From NCBI GenBank assembly GCA_964457585.1, contig CAYWFU010000002.1, positions 1 through 64,000 of the forward strand: 64,000 bases of DNA, given 5' to 3'. Each line of letters begins with the position of its first letter. Position 1 is the stretch's first letter. This stretch comes from CAYWFU01 sp964457585 (lineage in GTDB: Bacteria > JACRDZ01). A model generated the notes under the pieces. It made no database searches, had not been told where the DNA came from, and worked only from the letters and a program-made list of their open reading frames with translations. This document shows positions 12,861 through 21,176 of this stretch, piece by piece. The translations under genes and the position numbers were made by a program.

Positions 12861-15671
12861 CTATTTTTCCTGTTTTATTTCTCCTTCTTCAATAATAAGA
12901 ATTTTTCTAAGACGGGGTAAAACTCTTATAGTAATATCCTTGACTTCCCCCGGTGTAAATATTAATTGAAATTCTTTTTGTTCTAAATAGAAATGTTCAG
13001 GTAAATTTTGTTCGTTTATCTTCAATATCCATTTGCCTGGTCTAATATCCTTATATGAAAACATTCCTTTCTCATCTGTAACCTGCTGTAAAAATTCAGT
13101 TCCATCTGACAATTCAACTAAAATATTACTTAAATTTCTAACTTCCTTAAGATTGCTGGAATCAAAGTTGGCGCCTGTAACTGCTTTATCCGATTCAATT
13201 AAAAATGATGATTGATCGGAAGCAGTGGATATTTCATTTATATTTGGGACAAAGACTGCTATTCTGCCAAAAAATCTGGCTGAAGTTGTTACTCCAATTT
13301 CTATTTCTGTTGTTTCCCCGGATTTAATAATTACTGCAATCGGCAGTTTTTCAGTTGTTACGCGATTTAGCCCGATAAATATTTTTTCAATCCATAAATA
13401 ATATGTCCCCGGGCTGAGTGATGGAAAAATAAATTCTCCATTTTGATTTGTCACTGCGGACACTTCGTTTATTGATAAAAGAACATTTGAAATAGGCAAT
13501 TTATCTGGTCTTTCAGCATCATAAACTATTCCCTTAAGAGTTCCAATACTTTTTTTCTTTCTTATTGGTATTCCCCAATTTATCGAATACCCCACAAAAA
13601 CCAAAAAATCTTTTTCATTACCTTCATATCTAGACCATGAACTTCTTAAAAAGAATGAATTATTATTAGGCAGAGTATAATTAAAAGTTGAAAATATTGA
13701 ATCTTGTTCCTTCATTACTTCAGAATCGAAATTATTTTTTTGATATTCAAGTCTAAGATATGCATCTCTGCTAAATAACCACCCTCCTGAAATTCCTAAT
13801 GATTTTGTTCTTAATGGTGAACCAATAAAGCTATTGTGTCCGATTCTACCAAAAATACTATAGATTTGACTGGCATCAGGACTAAAATAAGTGAATAAAC
13901 TATATTTTTCTAAATTATTATTAGTAGTATTTATTAAATAATCATTTAATCTTCCTCTTTCAATATAAGAATTAACGCCAAAGTTTTTATAATTTTGTTT
14001 TAGCCCCAATTTAACAGAGTTTTCCTCATAATTAAAATCTACTGGTAAAAGTTCATCCTTATTTGACAATTTTTTATAATCAATTGATATATCAAAATTA
14101 GAAGGCAATGTATAGGTTAGATTTGTTACAAAGTTTTTTTCATCTGAAGCAGAAGATTTTTTTATTGGATTAAAATCAAGATTGCTTTTATGTTCATCGT
14201 ACGATGTATTCCCTGACAATTTTTTATAAATTGGGTAATATATCCTGCCTGATATAGCGGCATAATCATTATAATAACCATAAAAATCAGGGCCTGCATA
14301 AGTTTTTATAAAAGTATATACAAAATCGTCAGAGAACTTTCCTCCAAGATCAATTTTATAAGCTTTATCATTTAATGGTTTTTCCCTGTAACTTGAATTT
14401 GAAGCTAATTCTAAATTGATATCCATAAGTTCATCAGGTTTAAAATATGCTTGAACACTATAAATGTTATCCTCATCAATATCTTTTTTTTTATTTAAAA
14501 AATTTGTTTTTATTTCCAAATCATTTTTTATTGGATATTTAAAAAAAGCCCCTGCTTCCTTTTCTCCAAGTCTATCAAATTTACTTTCGAAATTAAAAGC
14601 TCCAATTTCATATTTAGCTGGATGTAAATCTAATTCGATACCTTTGCCATATCTATTATTTTCAACTAAAGGTGATAAGTTAAAACTTTTATCCCCTAAA
14701 TGAAAATCCAGTATTTTATTATTATAAGCTATATAAGCTTCATCGATTTCCCCGGTAGGAATTTCATTAATTATTTTAGGTTGTCTAATTAAAAATTCAA
14801 TTCCCTGCTCTCCTTCTTCATCTATACTGCCTTTTCCTGAAAACTGTATCTGAAATCCATTTTTATTATCTTCATTTATCCCGATAAATTTTATTTTTGA
14901 AGGTAATCTGTGATAAGGATCAAATTCTCCGGTTATTTTTGGCATAATATCAACAGAAACAGTTTTTTTATCAGAAATTATTTTTTCTTCTGTTCCAATT
15001 TTTTTAGTAAGAGCATAGATGTTAAGAAGAAATCTGGTTTTTCTATTTAAATTTTTATCAGTAGAGACACTGTATCTGATTATGCGAGATGTTCCTGCTT
15101 CTAAAATAACTATATTTGAATCTATCTGAATAGGATAATCAGGATAAACTTTTTGATCTAATTCTATTTGAGTTCTGCTATTTCCTCTATTAATTAATCT
15201 AATTTTAATTTCAAAAATTTGCCCGGCAATTATCGTTTTAGGATAATCTTCTATCATTATTTCTAATTTAGTAAGAGGTAAAACATCTATAGAGAAAAGC
15301 ACTTTTTTATTTATTTCATATTCACGCTGGCTTCCAACCAGATAAGTAATTTCGTAATGACCGCTGGAAGCGGAAACCGGAATAAAAAAAGTAGCTAATC
15401 TGATTTGTTTTTCATTTGGTTTAAGTTTAAAACTCACATGGCTGGGCCCAATTATCTGCCAGCCTTTTGGCAGATAAACTTCTTCATAAAAAGGTTCTTC
15501 TTTGGTACTGTTATTTGTAACCAAAAAAGTTCGTGTGATAATTTTTCTGGGTTCAGTTTTTTCCTGTATTTGAGAGGTCTGTTCTATATCGATTAAATCG
15601 TTTTTATCTTCAGCATATATTGAGGAGATAAATGGGATTAGGAGAAAAAAAAAATATAGAGATATACCCAT
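12861..15671 (-). CDS. Large predicted outer-membrane barrel protein of a fibre-like operon
   Basis: The product has 936 residues with a signal peptide (MGISLYFFFLLIPFISS). Residues 30-250 read as two or more Ig-like or NEW-type beta domains (LPKGWQIIGPSHVSFKLKPN). Residues 270-690 are long runs of alternating hydrophobic/polar strands with aromatic ends, as in a transmembrane beta-barrel. Residues 700-930 hold two carboxypeptidase-regulatory-like modules (TNQNGEFIFPSLSPGTYYLW and TDEKGMFSYKDIRPGKWILK). It closes an operon with a chaperone-like protein and two exported strand-rich proteins, the place of an usher. It lacks obvious standard usher motifs and I do not recognise the family. An usher-like export or anchoring role is inferred. 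Confidence 0.72.
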   Translation of the reverse strand: MGISLYFFFLLIPFISSIYAEDKNDLIDIEQTSQIQEKTEPRKIITRTFLVTNNSTKEEPFYEEVYLPKGWQIIGPSHVSFKLKPNEKQIRLATFFIPVSASSGHYEITYLVGSQREYEINKKVLFSIDVLPLTKLEIMIEDYPKTIIAGQIFEIKIRLINRGNSRTQIELDQKVYPDYPIQIDSNIVILEAGTSRIIRYSVSTDKNLNRKTRFLLNIYALTKKIGTEEKIISDKKTVSVDIMPKITGEFDPYHRLPSKIKFIGINEDNKNGFQIQFSGKGSIDEEGEQGIEFLIRQPKIINEIPTGEIDEAYIAYNNKILDFHLGDKSFNLSPLVENNRYGKGIELDLHPAKYEIGAFNFESKFDRLGEKEAGAFFKYPIKNDLEIKTNFLNKKKDIDEDNIYSVQAYFKPDELMDINLELASNSSYREKPLNDKAYKIDLGGKFSDDFVYTFIKTYAGPDFYGYYNDYAAISGRIYYPIYKKLSGNTSYDEHKSNLDFNPIKKSSASDEKNFVTNLTYTLPSNFDISIDYKKLSNKDELLPVDFNYEENSVKLGLKQNYKNFGVNSYIERGRLNDYLINTTNNNLEKYSLFTYFSPDASQIYSIFGRIGHNSFIGSPLRTKSLGISGGWLFSRDAYLRLEYQKNNFDSEVMKEQDSIFSTFNYTLPNNNSFFLRSSWSRYEGNEKDFLVFVGYSINWGIPIRKKKSIGTLKGIVYDAERPDKLPISNVLLSINEVSAVTNQNGEFIFPSLSPGTYYLWIEKIFIGLNRVTTEKLPIAVIIKSGETTEIEIGVTTSARFFGRIAVFVPNINEISTASDQSSFLIESDKAVTGANFDSSNLKEVRNLSNILVELSDGTEFLQQVTDEKGMFSYKDIRPGKWILKINEQNLPEHFYLEQKEFQLIFTPGEVKDITIRVLPRLRKILIIEEGEIKQEK

Positions 15672-15724
15672 TATGCCCCCTCTGGGTATATTTTTTATCT
15701 GGCAGTATCATGAATATCCTGTCT

Positions 15725-16531
15725 TTATTCAATTGATAAATCATAGTGAGCGCCAAATACATAATCATTTCCATTGTCAACAATAATTGAAGCTTTATAT
15801 TCACCTTTTTGCAAGCGGGTCAAATTAAATTCATGCCTGACTGAACAACCTGGATAAATTCTTTTTTCTTCACTGTCAAAGCGGCCGATATTGTTCCCTT
15901 TTTTATCATAAAAATCAGCCCATACCATAGGAGATAGCATAAGCTCTCCAATATTCTCAATATCAATTTGTAAAATTTTTTTGTTATCATTATTCAGTAA
16001 TTTTTTTTCTAAGAATTTTATTTTTTGCTCACCTGTATCTCCAAGATTAGTTATTATTTGAATCCCATAACGCATAATTGTTTGTATGCCAAATTTTGCA
16101 TTATTTGCATCTTCATCTTTATTTTCAGATTGTTCTTTTGGTATCATTTCTACCATTATAATACTCCAATAGGTACCTTTAAGAGAAGTATCGGCAGGAA
16201 CATGAATAGTATAATAGGCAGAAGCAAGGCTATTAGCCGGTATATTAAGTGTATCAGGACTTAAAGAAATCCATTTGGCATTTGAGTGAGGTGTGCTTCC
16301 TGCTTTATCATAAAGACTCCTGCCATCAGCGAAAAAAAGGTAATCTGTTAAATAGATTTTTACACGGCTGGGAAAATTATCAGTATTTTTTAGTAAAACA
16401 ACTCCATCAAACTGTTCTCCTGGATTAAGTGTTTTTTTTTGTGTTAATCCGCCGATAACAGAAACACCTGCAAAACAGTTATTAAGTAAAATAATGAAAA
16501 GAAAGAATAAAATGATTTTTTTCAAGTTCAT
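15725..16531 (-). CDS. Periplasmic fimbrial-chaperone-like protein
   Basis: The product has 268 residues with a clear signal peptide (MNLKKIILFFLFIILLNNCFA). Two Ig-like halves are suggested: residues 25-135 (LNPGEQFDGVVLLKNTDNFP, ISLSPDTLNIPANSLASAYY) and 150-268 (IENIGELMLSPMVWADFYDK). The text LSPDTLNIPANS resembles the F1/G1 region of pilus chaperones, where alternating hydrophobic residues donate a strand to a subunit. It is upstream of the large barrel gene and downstream of two exported small proteins. A donor-strand chaperone role is an inference from this layout. Invasion-type DUF916-like proteins are an alternative. Confidence 0.66.
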   Translation of the reverse strand: MNLKKIILFFLFIILLNNCFAGVSVIGGLTQKKTLNPGEQFDGVVLLKNTDNFPSRVKIYLTDYLFFADGRSLYDKAGSTPHSNAKWISLSPDTLNIPANSLASAYYTIHVPADTSLKGTYWSIIMVEMIPKEQSENKDEDANNAKFGIQTIMRYGIQIITNLGDTGEQKIKFLEKKLLNNDNKKILQIDIENIGELMLSPMVWADFYDKKGNNIGRFDSEEKRIYPGCSVRHEFNLTRLQKGEYKASIIVDNGNDYVFGAHYDLSIE

Positions 16532-16539
16532 GGTCCTTG

Positions 16540-17043
16540 TTATATATCAACTAAAGTATAAACAACATTTGTACTATAGATATTAGGCGCTACTGAAATA
16601 GACATTCCAGTCAAGCGATATCTGATATTAACATTGCTACGGTTACCACGGCCGTTAAAAAACTGCATATTTACCGTTGAAATTTGACGGTAGGTAGTAC
16701 CTCCAGATATATTACCATTACCAGTGCCATTTGAAGTTCTTCTGGCTGAAAGAATAAAGCCTGGATACCATGTATTATCAATTCTGCTTATATCCACTCT
16801 CCATCGGTCATTAGCATTTAGAGTATTTAATATATTTATAATTGTTGCGTTCATTAAACTTTGATATGAATTTCTTAAATTGCTTCCAGCTCCGCTTACT
16901 AAATCAGCGGAATTTATTGATTCAGTCCATCCTCCGGTTGCAGTTATATCAATAGCCCTGGCTTTAAAACAAAAAGATAAAACTAATAATATACTAAATA
17001 ATATTTTTAAATTTATACCTGTTATCATAGAGAAATAAAACAC
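16540..17043 (-). CDS. Exported strand-rich protein, possible minor fibre subunit
   Basis: The product has 167 residues and begins with a signal peptide ending near ARA. The mature part starts DITATGGWTESINSADL and is rich in Asn, Ser, Gly and Thr, with an alternating strand pattern and no cysteine. It ends in VVYTLVDI, the kind of hydrophobic C-terminal strand seen in chaperone-folded subunits. The chaperone-like gene starts 8 bases downstream. A hairpin (17102-17151) separates it from the upstream small-subunit gene. I do not recognise a family. Confidence 0.6.
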   Translation of the reverse strand: MFYFSMITGINLKILFSILLVLSFCFKARAIDITATGGWTESINSADLVSGAGSNLRNSYQSLMNATIINILNTLNANDRWRVDISRIDNTWYPGFILSARRTSNGTGNGNISGGTTYRQISTVNMQFFNGRGNRSNVNIRYRLTGMSISVAPNIYSTNVVYTLVDI

Positions 17044-17101
17044 CTTCTTTTTAAAACAGTGTTTTAAAATGGAGTTGCAGCTACATATCCTCTAATCAGA
17101 A

Positions 17102-17151
17102 ACTGTGTTATAATATTACTAATTACTTAATAAATAACATTATAACACAGT
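17102..17151. promoter_or_regulatory. Intercistronic hairpin between fibre-operon genes
   Basis: ACTGTGTTATAAT (17102-17114) and ATTATAACACAGT (17139-17151) are perfect 13-base complements with a 24-base AT-rich loop. There is no U-run after it on the minus strand, so it is not a classical terminator. In pilus operons such a stem often stabilises the abundant subunit mRNA or lowers downstream expression. That role here is inferred from position only. Confidence 0.55.
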
Positions 17152-17170
17152 CTGACTAAAGGTATAACAA

Positions 17171-17641
17171 TTAATCGGTAAGTGTAATGGTTACAGTTCT
17201 TGTCCCTGATACAGCACCTGCAGCAACTGATGCGGATAATGTGTATGTTATTGATAAATTTGATTGCGCAACAGGAGATATAGCAGTTACAAGATTGCCA
17301 GCCGTAGTTGATAAAGTTACAGCTCCCTGACCTGTTCCTGTCGATGGCGCTGCTAACTGAATTTTTAAACTGGTATTTGCTGGCATATTGCTATCGATTG
17401 CTCCAGTAATTCTTTTTGTTCCATTAGTTGTAATATTATAGGTTGTTGTAGCATCTGAAACATCAGCTAAATTACTGCCAGCAGTAGCTGTGCTAATGGA
17501 TAAAGCACCAGGATTTCCGCTTACAGAAATTTCATTAATAGGTTGTACATCGAAAGATACCAGCTGATTTTGTATATTCCCGGCAAAAGTTAAGCTGACA
17601 AGACCAAATAGAAATGATAAAACTATTAAGACTTTTTTCAT
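17171..17641 (-). CDS. Exported low-complexity beta protein, probable major fibre subunit
   Basis: The product has 156 residues with a signal peptide ending at TFA (residue 20). The mature chain is rich in Thr, Ser, Ala and Asn and free of cysteine, with strand-forming repeats (ALSISTATAGSNLADVSD, TYNITTNGTKRITGAI) and the C-terminus TYTLSA...TVTITLTD. This resembles major subunits of chaperone-assembled fibres or a small jelly-roll-like domain. The ribosome site AGGAGGTG is a perfect match, spaced 7 bases from ATG, which suggests high expression. It is the first gene of the four-gene operon. The subunit role is inferred from composition, leader and position. Confidence 0.66.
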   Translation of the reverse strand: MKKVLIVLSFLFGLVSLTFAGNIQNQLVSFDVQPINEISVSGNPGALSISTATAGSNLADVSDATTTYNITTNGTKRITGAIDSNMPANTSLKIQLAAPSTGTGQGAVTLSTTAGNLVTAISPVAQSNLSITYTLSASVAAGAVSGTRTVTITLTD

Positions 17642-17661
17642 TTAAAACACCTCCTTTTTTT

Positions 17662-17820
17662 ACTCAGCGAGGTCATAAATTCGCATTTTTTCGGTGAGGA
17701 TTGAGCATCGAGAGCAAGGCGCGAAGGTGAGAAATAGCCTTGCACTATTTCGAACCTGAGCAACGCAGCTATCGATGCTCAAGACCAGCGCAAAAATGCG
17801 AATTTATGACCTCGCTGAGT
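17662..17820. repeat. Palindromic element, family A copy 2 (complete)
   Basis: The 159-base element has perfect 29-base ends: ACTCAGCGAGGTCATAAATT at 17662 and its complement up to 17820. Inside are GAGCATCGA / TCGATGCTC and a core hairpin AGGT-GA-GAAATAG-n7-CTATTTC-GA-ACCT. The paired GA steps would form tandem sheared pairs in RNA. It lies directly upstream of the strong ribosome site of the putative major fibre subunit, so any promoter for that operon must be inside or beyond it. The rest of 17821-17958 is AT-rich with no gene. Confidence 0.82.
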
Positions 17821-17958
17821 ATAATTACACATAAATTTTGCAAACTTTATTTTTTTTACCCTTAAACATCGATTAAATCTTTAATCTGTAAAAATGGTAG
17901 CATACTATTTTTATAGTTTCAAATAATCGAGTGATTTTTTTTAAAAGATTAAGGGAGC

Positions 17959-18516
17959 TTACGAAAATTTTATTGCTTCTATTTCAGGGTCACCGGGTTT
18001 TATTTTTACTTTTATTTTTTCAAACGATGGGGATGCATTGATTTTAGTTTTCAACAAAATATCTAATCTATCATAAACAATGCTTGTAATTGCAATCTCT
18101 CTTTCTTTAGCAGTGTCACACATTCTTGAGGCGTAGTTAACTGTTGCCCCAATTAAAGTATAGTCAAGTCTTGTTTCTTCACCTAAATCACCAATTATTA
18201 CTTCTCCAAAAGCGCAGCCTATTCCAACAGGCATTAACTTATTATCTTCAATAAAAGGAATTAAACCGCATAAATCAGGATCCGCATGATGAACTACAAT
18301 ATATTTAATTTTTTTCGGGTCGATAACCTGCTGAATTTTTTGTAAAATTATATCTCGAAATATCGGGTGACCTGGACCGGGATCGAATAATACGGCTTCA
18401 TCGTTATCAATAAGAAGATAGGGATTATTTGAAAAACCAGCTTCAAAATCGGCAAAACCTATCCACCAGATATCTTCAGTTATTTTAATGGCTTTGGTAT
18501 CATCTAAATTTTCCAT
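17959..18516 (-). CDS. Internally deleted metallo-beta-lactamase/adenylate cyclase fusion
   Basis: The product has 185 residues. Residues 1-92 are the start of an ODP/flavodiiron-type metallo-beta-lactamase domain (DIWWIGFADFEAGFSNNPYL, LFDPGPGHP, VVHHADPDLCG). From about residue 97 it changes to the second half of a class III nucleotide cyclase (GIGCAFGEVIIGDLGEETRL, DYTLIGATVNYASRM). Full-length proteins with this domain order exist in other bacteria, so a deletion inside one gene is the likely origin. The lactamase lacks its later ligands and the cyclase lacks its first metal-binding half, so neither activity is expected. It starts one base after the stop of the DUF262 nuclease gene and is probably co-transcribed with it. 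Confidence 0.75.
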   Translation of the reverse strand: MENLDDTKAIKITEDIWWIGFADFEAGFSNNPYLLIDNDEAVLFDPGPGHPIFRDIILQKIQQVIDPKKIKYIVVHHADPDLCGLIPFIEDNKLMPVGIGCAFGEVIIGDLGEETRLDYTLIGATVNYASRMCDTAKEREIAITSIVYDRLDILLKTKINASPSFEKIKVKIKPGDPEIEAIKFS

Positions 18517-18517
18517 C

Positions 18518-20206
18518 TTACCCCAATCTCCAAATAGACGTTGCCCATTTTGCCATTACATTTTGCCTATTGCAAATTCGTTCTGCATTCCAAATATTAT
18601 TATCTTCCCCGATTTTTTTAGTTATTTCAAAACAACTTTTTTCATAAACTGTTTTTTTATCAAAATAGCTTTTATTTCCAACATCTCTGTTTTCATTTTG
18701 AGTTAATAAAGTATAATTACCTAAACGATAAATAAATCTATACTCTGTACTCTCATCATATTTAGTCCATTCTTCACCTGGAGATTCGGGTAAAATGTGT
18801 TCTATGTTATATTTTTCACTTTCAAAATCATATTCTTTATTAGAAATATGTTTTTCAAGAGAAAATAAAATATATCGAACTATTTTTTTGTTCCGATGAG
18901 CCACTGTACTTAATTCTTTTTCTGCAAAACTGGCTCTAAAAACTTCATCTTCCGGATAAAGTGATTTCAGCTTAATAATTATATCTGCGGCTGTGTTTAG
19001 TTCGTTATCGGATATACCAAAAGCAATATCATTATATACTTTTTCTTGTTCGCCAGTGTGTAATCCGCAAATTACATTATATCTAAACGATATAATGCTG
19101 CATGCTTTCAAAAGTTTATTAAAATTATCTTTATCAAGCTTTTTATATGCAATCATTAAAAAGGAATATTGCTGACGAACGCTAAACATTTTAAGTTCAC
19201 TGATATATTTTTTTTGTTCTCCGACCCATAACTCATCTTCCGGATTTCTTAATGCAACATAAAAATCAGCATTTTCATCTAATTCTCTGATAAGAGAAAA
19301 TGCTTTTTCTTTATTTTGAATATCAGTTTTTATTGTTTTAAATAAATCTGTTTTTCTAACTAATTTATTTCGGCTGTTCCAGTAAACACGCAAAAAATCA
19401 GAAAAACTTTCACTCCCTAATTTTGTAACTATTTTCTCCCATCTTTCTTCAATTTTTTTCATCTCTGTTTCATGTGGATTTTCACTACTTACAACTGAAA
19501 ATAAATAATTTTTCAATAAATCTGTTGCAGATAATCTAACTCCCCTTGCATTTAAAGTCTCAAATACTTTAAATGCGTTTAGTTCATCTGTTACCGTAAT
19601 AACTGTAAAAAACAGTTTATCAGCAACTGAATCAACAAATTTGGCCAACTCTACACCATCTTTATCTGATATATCTTTTTTGATTCTATCAATAAACCAT
19701 TCAAACGCCTTTTTGATTAATTTTTCGGAATAGTTTAATCCTCTTTGAGGTATATTTTGCAGGGGAACTATATAATTCTGATAAAAGCTATCATTATGCT
19801 TATTTAATTGCAATTTTGATCTTGAGATTAAAGTAATAGGATCTAAGTATCCAATATATGTATTACGTAATTGTTCTTCGCGCTTTTTATTGTTTTCAGG
19901 TTCTATCCCTTTTGCTTGAATCATTTCAAGATTATTAAGTATTGCTAATATAAGTAAACTCAATGTAGTTATTCGTTGTTGTCCATCAATAATATCAAAA
20001 TTTTTATTATCTCTGGATTGTAATACCAGATAGCCCATATAATGAGAAGATGCTATATTTTCTTTACATGTTTCTATAATATCCTGCCATAAATCATCCC
20101 ATTCATCTTCTGTCCATGAATAGTCTCGCTGAAATCTGGGAACAATATAAGAAATTCCATTCCCTAATAGTTTTCTGAAAGTGTCATTCGATGTATTAAA
20201 ATTCAT
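18518..20206 (-). CDS. DUF262/DUF1524 nuclease, GmrSD type IV restriction-like
   Basis: The product has 562 residues. The N-terminal DUF262 domain shows VPRFQRDYSW (residues 22-31) and the NTPase motif IDGQQRITT (73-81). The C-terminal DUF1524 domain has the HNH-like core IEHILP (468-473) and RLGNYTLL with later Asn residues. GmrSD-like proteins cut DNA carrying modified cytosines and defend against phages with modified genomes; single-chain fusions are common. No methyltransferase, BREX or DND/Ssp genes are next to it, so it would act alone. The start follows AGGAGGA. A damaged lactamase/cyclase gene follows directly and may once have been part of the same defence or signalling unit. Confidence 0.88.
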   Translation of the reverse strand: MNFNTSNDTFRKLLGNGISYIVPRFQRDYSWTEDEWDDLWQDIIETCKENIASSHYMGYLVLQSRDNKNFDIIDGQQRITTLSLLILAILNNLEMIQAKGIEPENNKKREEQLRNTYIGYLDPITLISRSKLQLNKHNDSFYQNYIVPLQNIPQRGLNYSEKLIKKAFEWFIDRIKKDISDKDGVELAKFVDSVADKLFFTVITVTDELNAFKVFETLNARGVRLSATDLLKNYLFSVVSSENPHETEMKKIEERWEKIVTKLGSESFSDFLRVYWNSRNKLVRKTDLFKTIKTDIQNKEKAFSLIRELDENADFYVALRNPEDELWVGEQKKYISELKMFSVRQQYSFLMIAYKKLDKDNFNKLLKACSIISFRYNVICGLHTGEQEKVYNDIAFGISDNELNTAADIIIKLKSLYPEDEVFRASFAEKELSTVAHRNKKIVRYILFSLEKHISNKEYDFESEKYNIEHILPESPGEEWTKYDESTEYRFIYRLGNYTLLTQNENRDVGNKSYFDKKTVYEKSCFEITKKIGEDNNIWNAERICNRQNVMAKWATSIWRLG

Positions 20207-20331
20207 AAAAAGTCCTCCTAAACTTCATTAGAAGTTAATCATGGAAAATTATGAATGTCAACAGAAATTTTACAAATTTATTCAAACAAATAGAAGAGAT
20301 TTTGAAGGGTTTCGTTTTATATGAGATTTAA

Positions 20332-20380
20332 GGTAAAATTGTAGTTGTTCGATAAATCGAACAACTACAACAATTTTACC
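20332..20380. repeat. Perfect GTAG-type palindrome (family D related)
   Basis: GGTAAAATTGTAGTTGTTCG reads into AT and then its complement, giving a hairpin of about 22 pairs with a two-base tip and one extra base. The inner GTAGTTGTTCGAT..ATCGAACAACTAC matches the GCTCGATAAATCGAGCAACTAC part of the elements at 32583 and 54281. It lies upstream of the DUF262 gene (starting at 20206) and downstream of the LPP20-like gene. The remaining 20207-20331 has no gene. Confidence 0.7.
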
Positions 20381-20397
20381 CTATCGCAGGATTCTTT

Positions 20398-20952
20398 TTA
20401 CTTTTTTTCCTGCTTTAATTCTTCAGCAGATAATTTATCAAAAGCCTGTTCAGCGTTTGCTTTTATATGATCTCTTACTTTCTGACTTAATTGACTAACT
20501 TTTTCACTAATACTTTTTAAATCATCCAGATTTAATGCGGCAAGCGAATATGTTGAACCTTTACCATTATCCCATCGGTCGATAATTTTTACACCAGAAA
20601 TCAAATTTGAAGAAAACGTTTTAGCTGTGTTTTCAATATATTGTTCGCCTTTTGATTTTTCTTCTTCTGTTGCTGTAGCAGAGCTCATATAATCGCGCAT
20701 AAGAGAAGTAGAAAGTACTGATATCTGTTTTGAAATTTCTGCAATTGCTCTATTATCAGAAGTTGTTCTGCGGAGCGCTTCAGAAGCAATCCCTTCAGCA
20801 ATACCAACTCCATATAATATTTTTTCTTTATTTTTTTTGAAAGCGCCGCCGCCCTGCATTACCCAATCAGGTTTAGGCGGTACACTTGCACAGCCAGAAA
20901 ACATAGAAAGCAATAATACCATTGTCAATAAATAACTTATTTTTTTTAACAT
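20398..20952 (-). CDS. LPP20-family lipoprotein
   Basis: From ATG 20952 the product has 184 residues with a lipoprotein signal (MLKKISYLLTMVLLLSMFSG, then Cys) and a following PPKPDWVMQGG. The KPDW motif and the later YGVGIAEGIASEALRRTTSDN and LAALNLDDLKS fit the LPP20/LpoB-neighbour family. An upstream in-frame ATG at 20991 would add 13 residues encoded by an inserted palindrome, so I reject it; AAGGAGAAAA precedes ATG 20952. It is the last gene of a run lpoB-like, COG3014, LPP20-like, LPP20. The family is an outer-membrane lipoprotein of unclear biochemical role. Confidence 0.83.
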   Translation of the reverse strand: MLKKISYLLTMVLLLSMFSGCASVPPKPDWVMQGGGAFKKNKEKILYGVGIAEGIASEALRRTTSDNRAIAEISKQISVLSTSLMRDYMSSATATEEEKSKGEQYIENTAKTFSSNLISGVKIIDRWDNGKGSTYSLAALNLDDLKSISEKVSQLSQKVRDHIKANAEQAFDKLSAEELKQEKK

Positions 20953-20964
20953 ATTTTTCTCCTT

Positions 20965-21145
20965 AGGGCTTGCGAAGAAATAACTTGGCATTTTCGCGCC
21001 CAGATTTGGGTTAGATTTGCCCGATTAGAAAGTGGCAAAAGCTGAGTAATAGTGAACTATTTCGATGTTTTTGCCACTTTCTAATCGGGCAAAGATAGCC
21101 TGAAGATGGGATGCGAAAATGCCAAGTTATTTTTTCGCAAGCCCT
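20965..21145. repeat. Palindromic element, family A copy 3
   Basis: The 181-base element has outer arms AGGGCTTGCGAAGAAATAAC (from 20965) and the matching GTTATTTTTTCGCAAGCCCT (to 21145), continuing inward over about 33 bases with one mismatch. An inner stem TTTGCCCGATTAGAAAGTGG pairs with CCACTTTCTAATCGGGCAAA. The tip TGAGTAATAG-TGAA-CTATTTCGA is the same core as in copies 1 and 2 although the arms differ completely in sequence. It splits the two LPP20-like genes and donates an upstream ATG to one of them. Confidence 0.8.
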
Positions 21146-21176
21146 TAGATATCCTGCGGTTTTTGCCGCAAGGTTT

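Noticed and set aside
20953..20991. Extended N-terminus of the LPP20 lipoprotein
   Set aside because: The extra 13 codons come from family A copy 3, and a good ribosome site and signal peptide lie at the later ATG.
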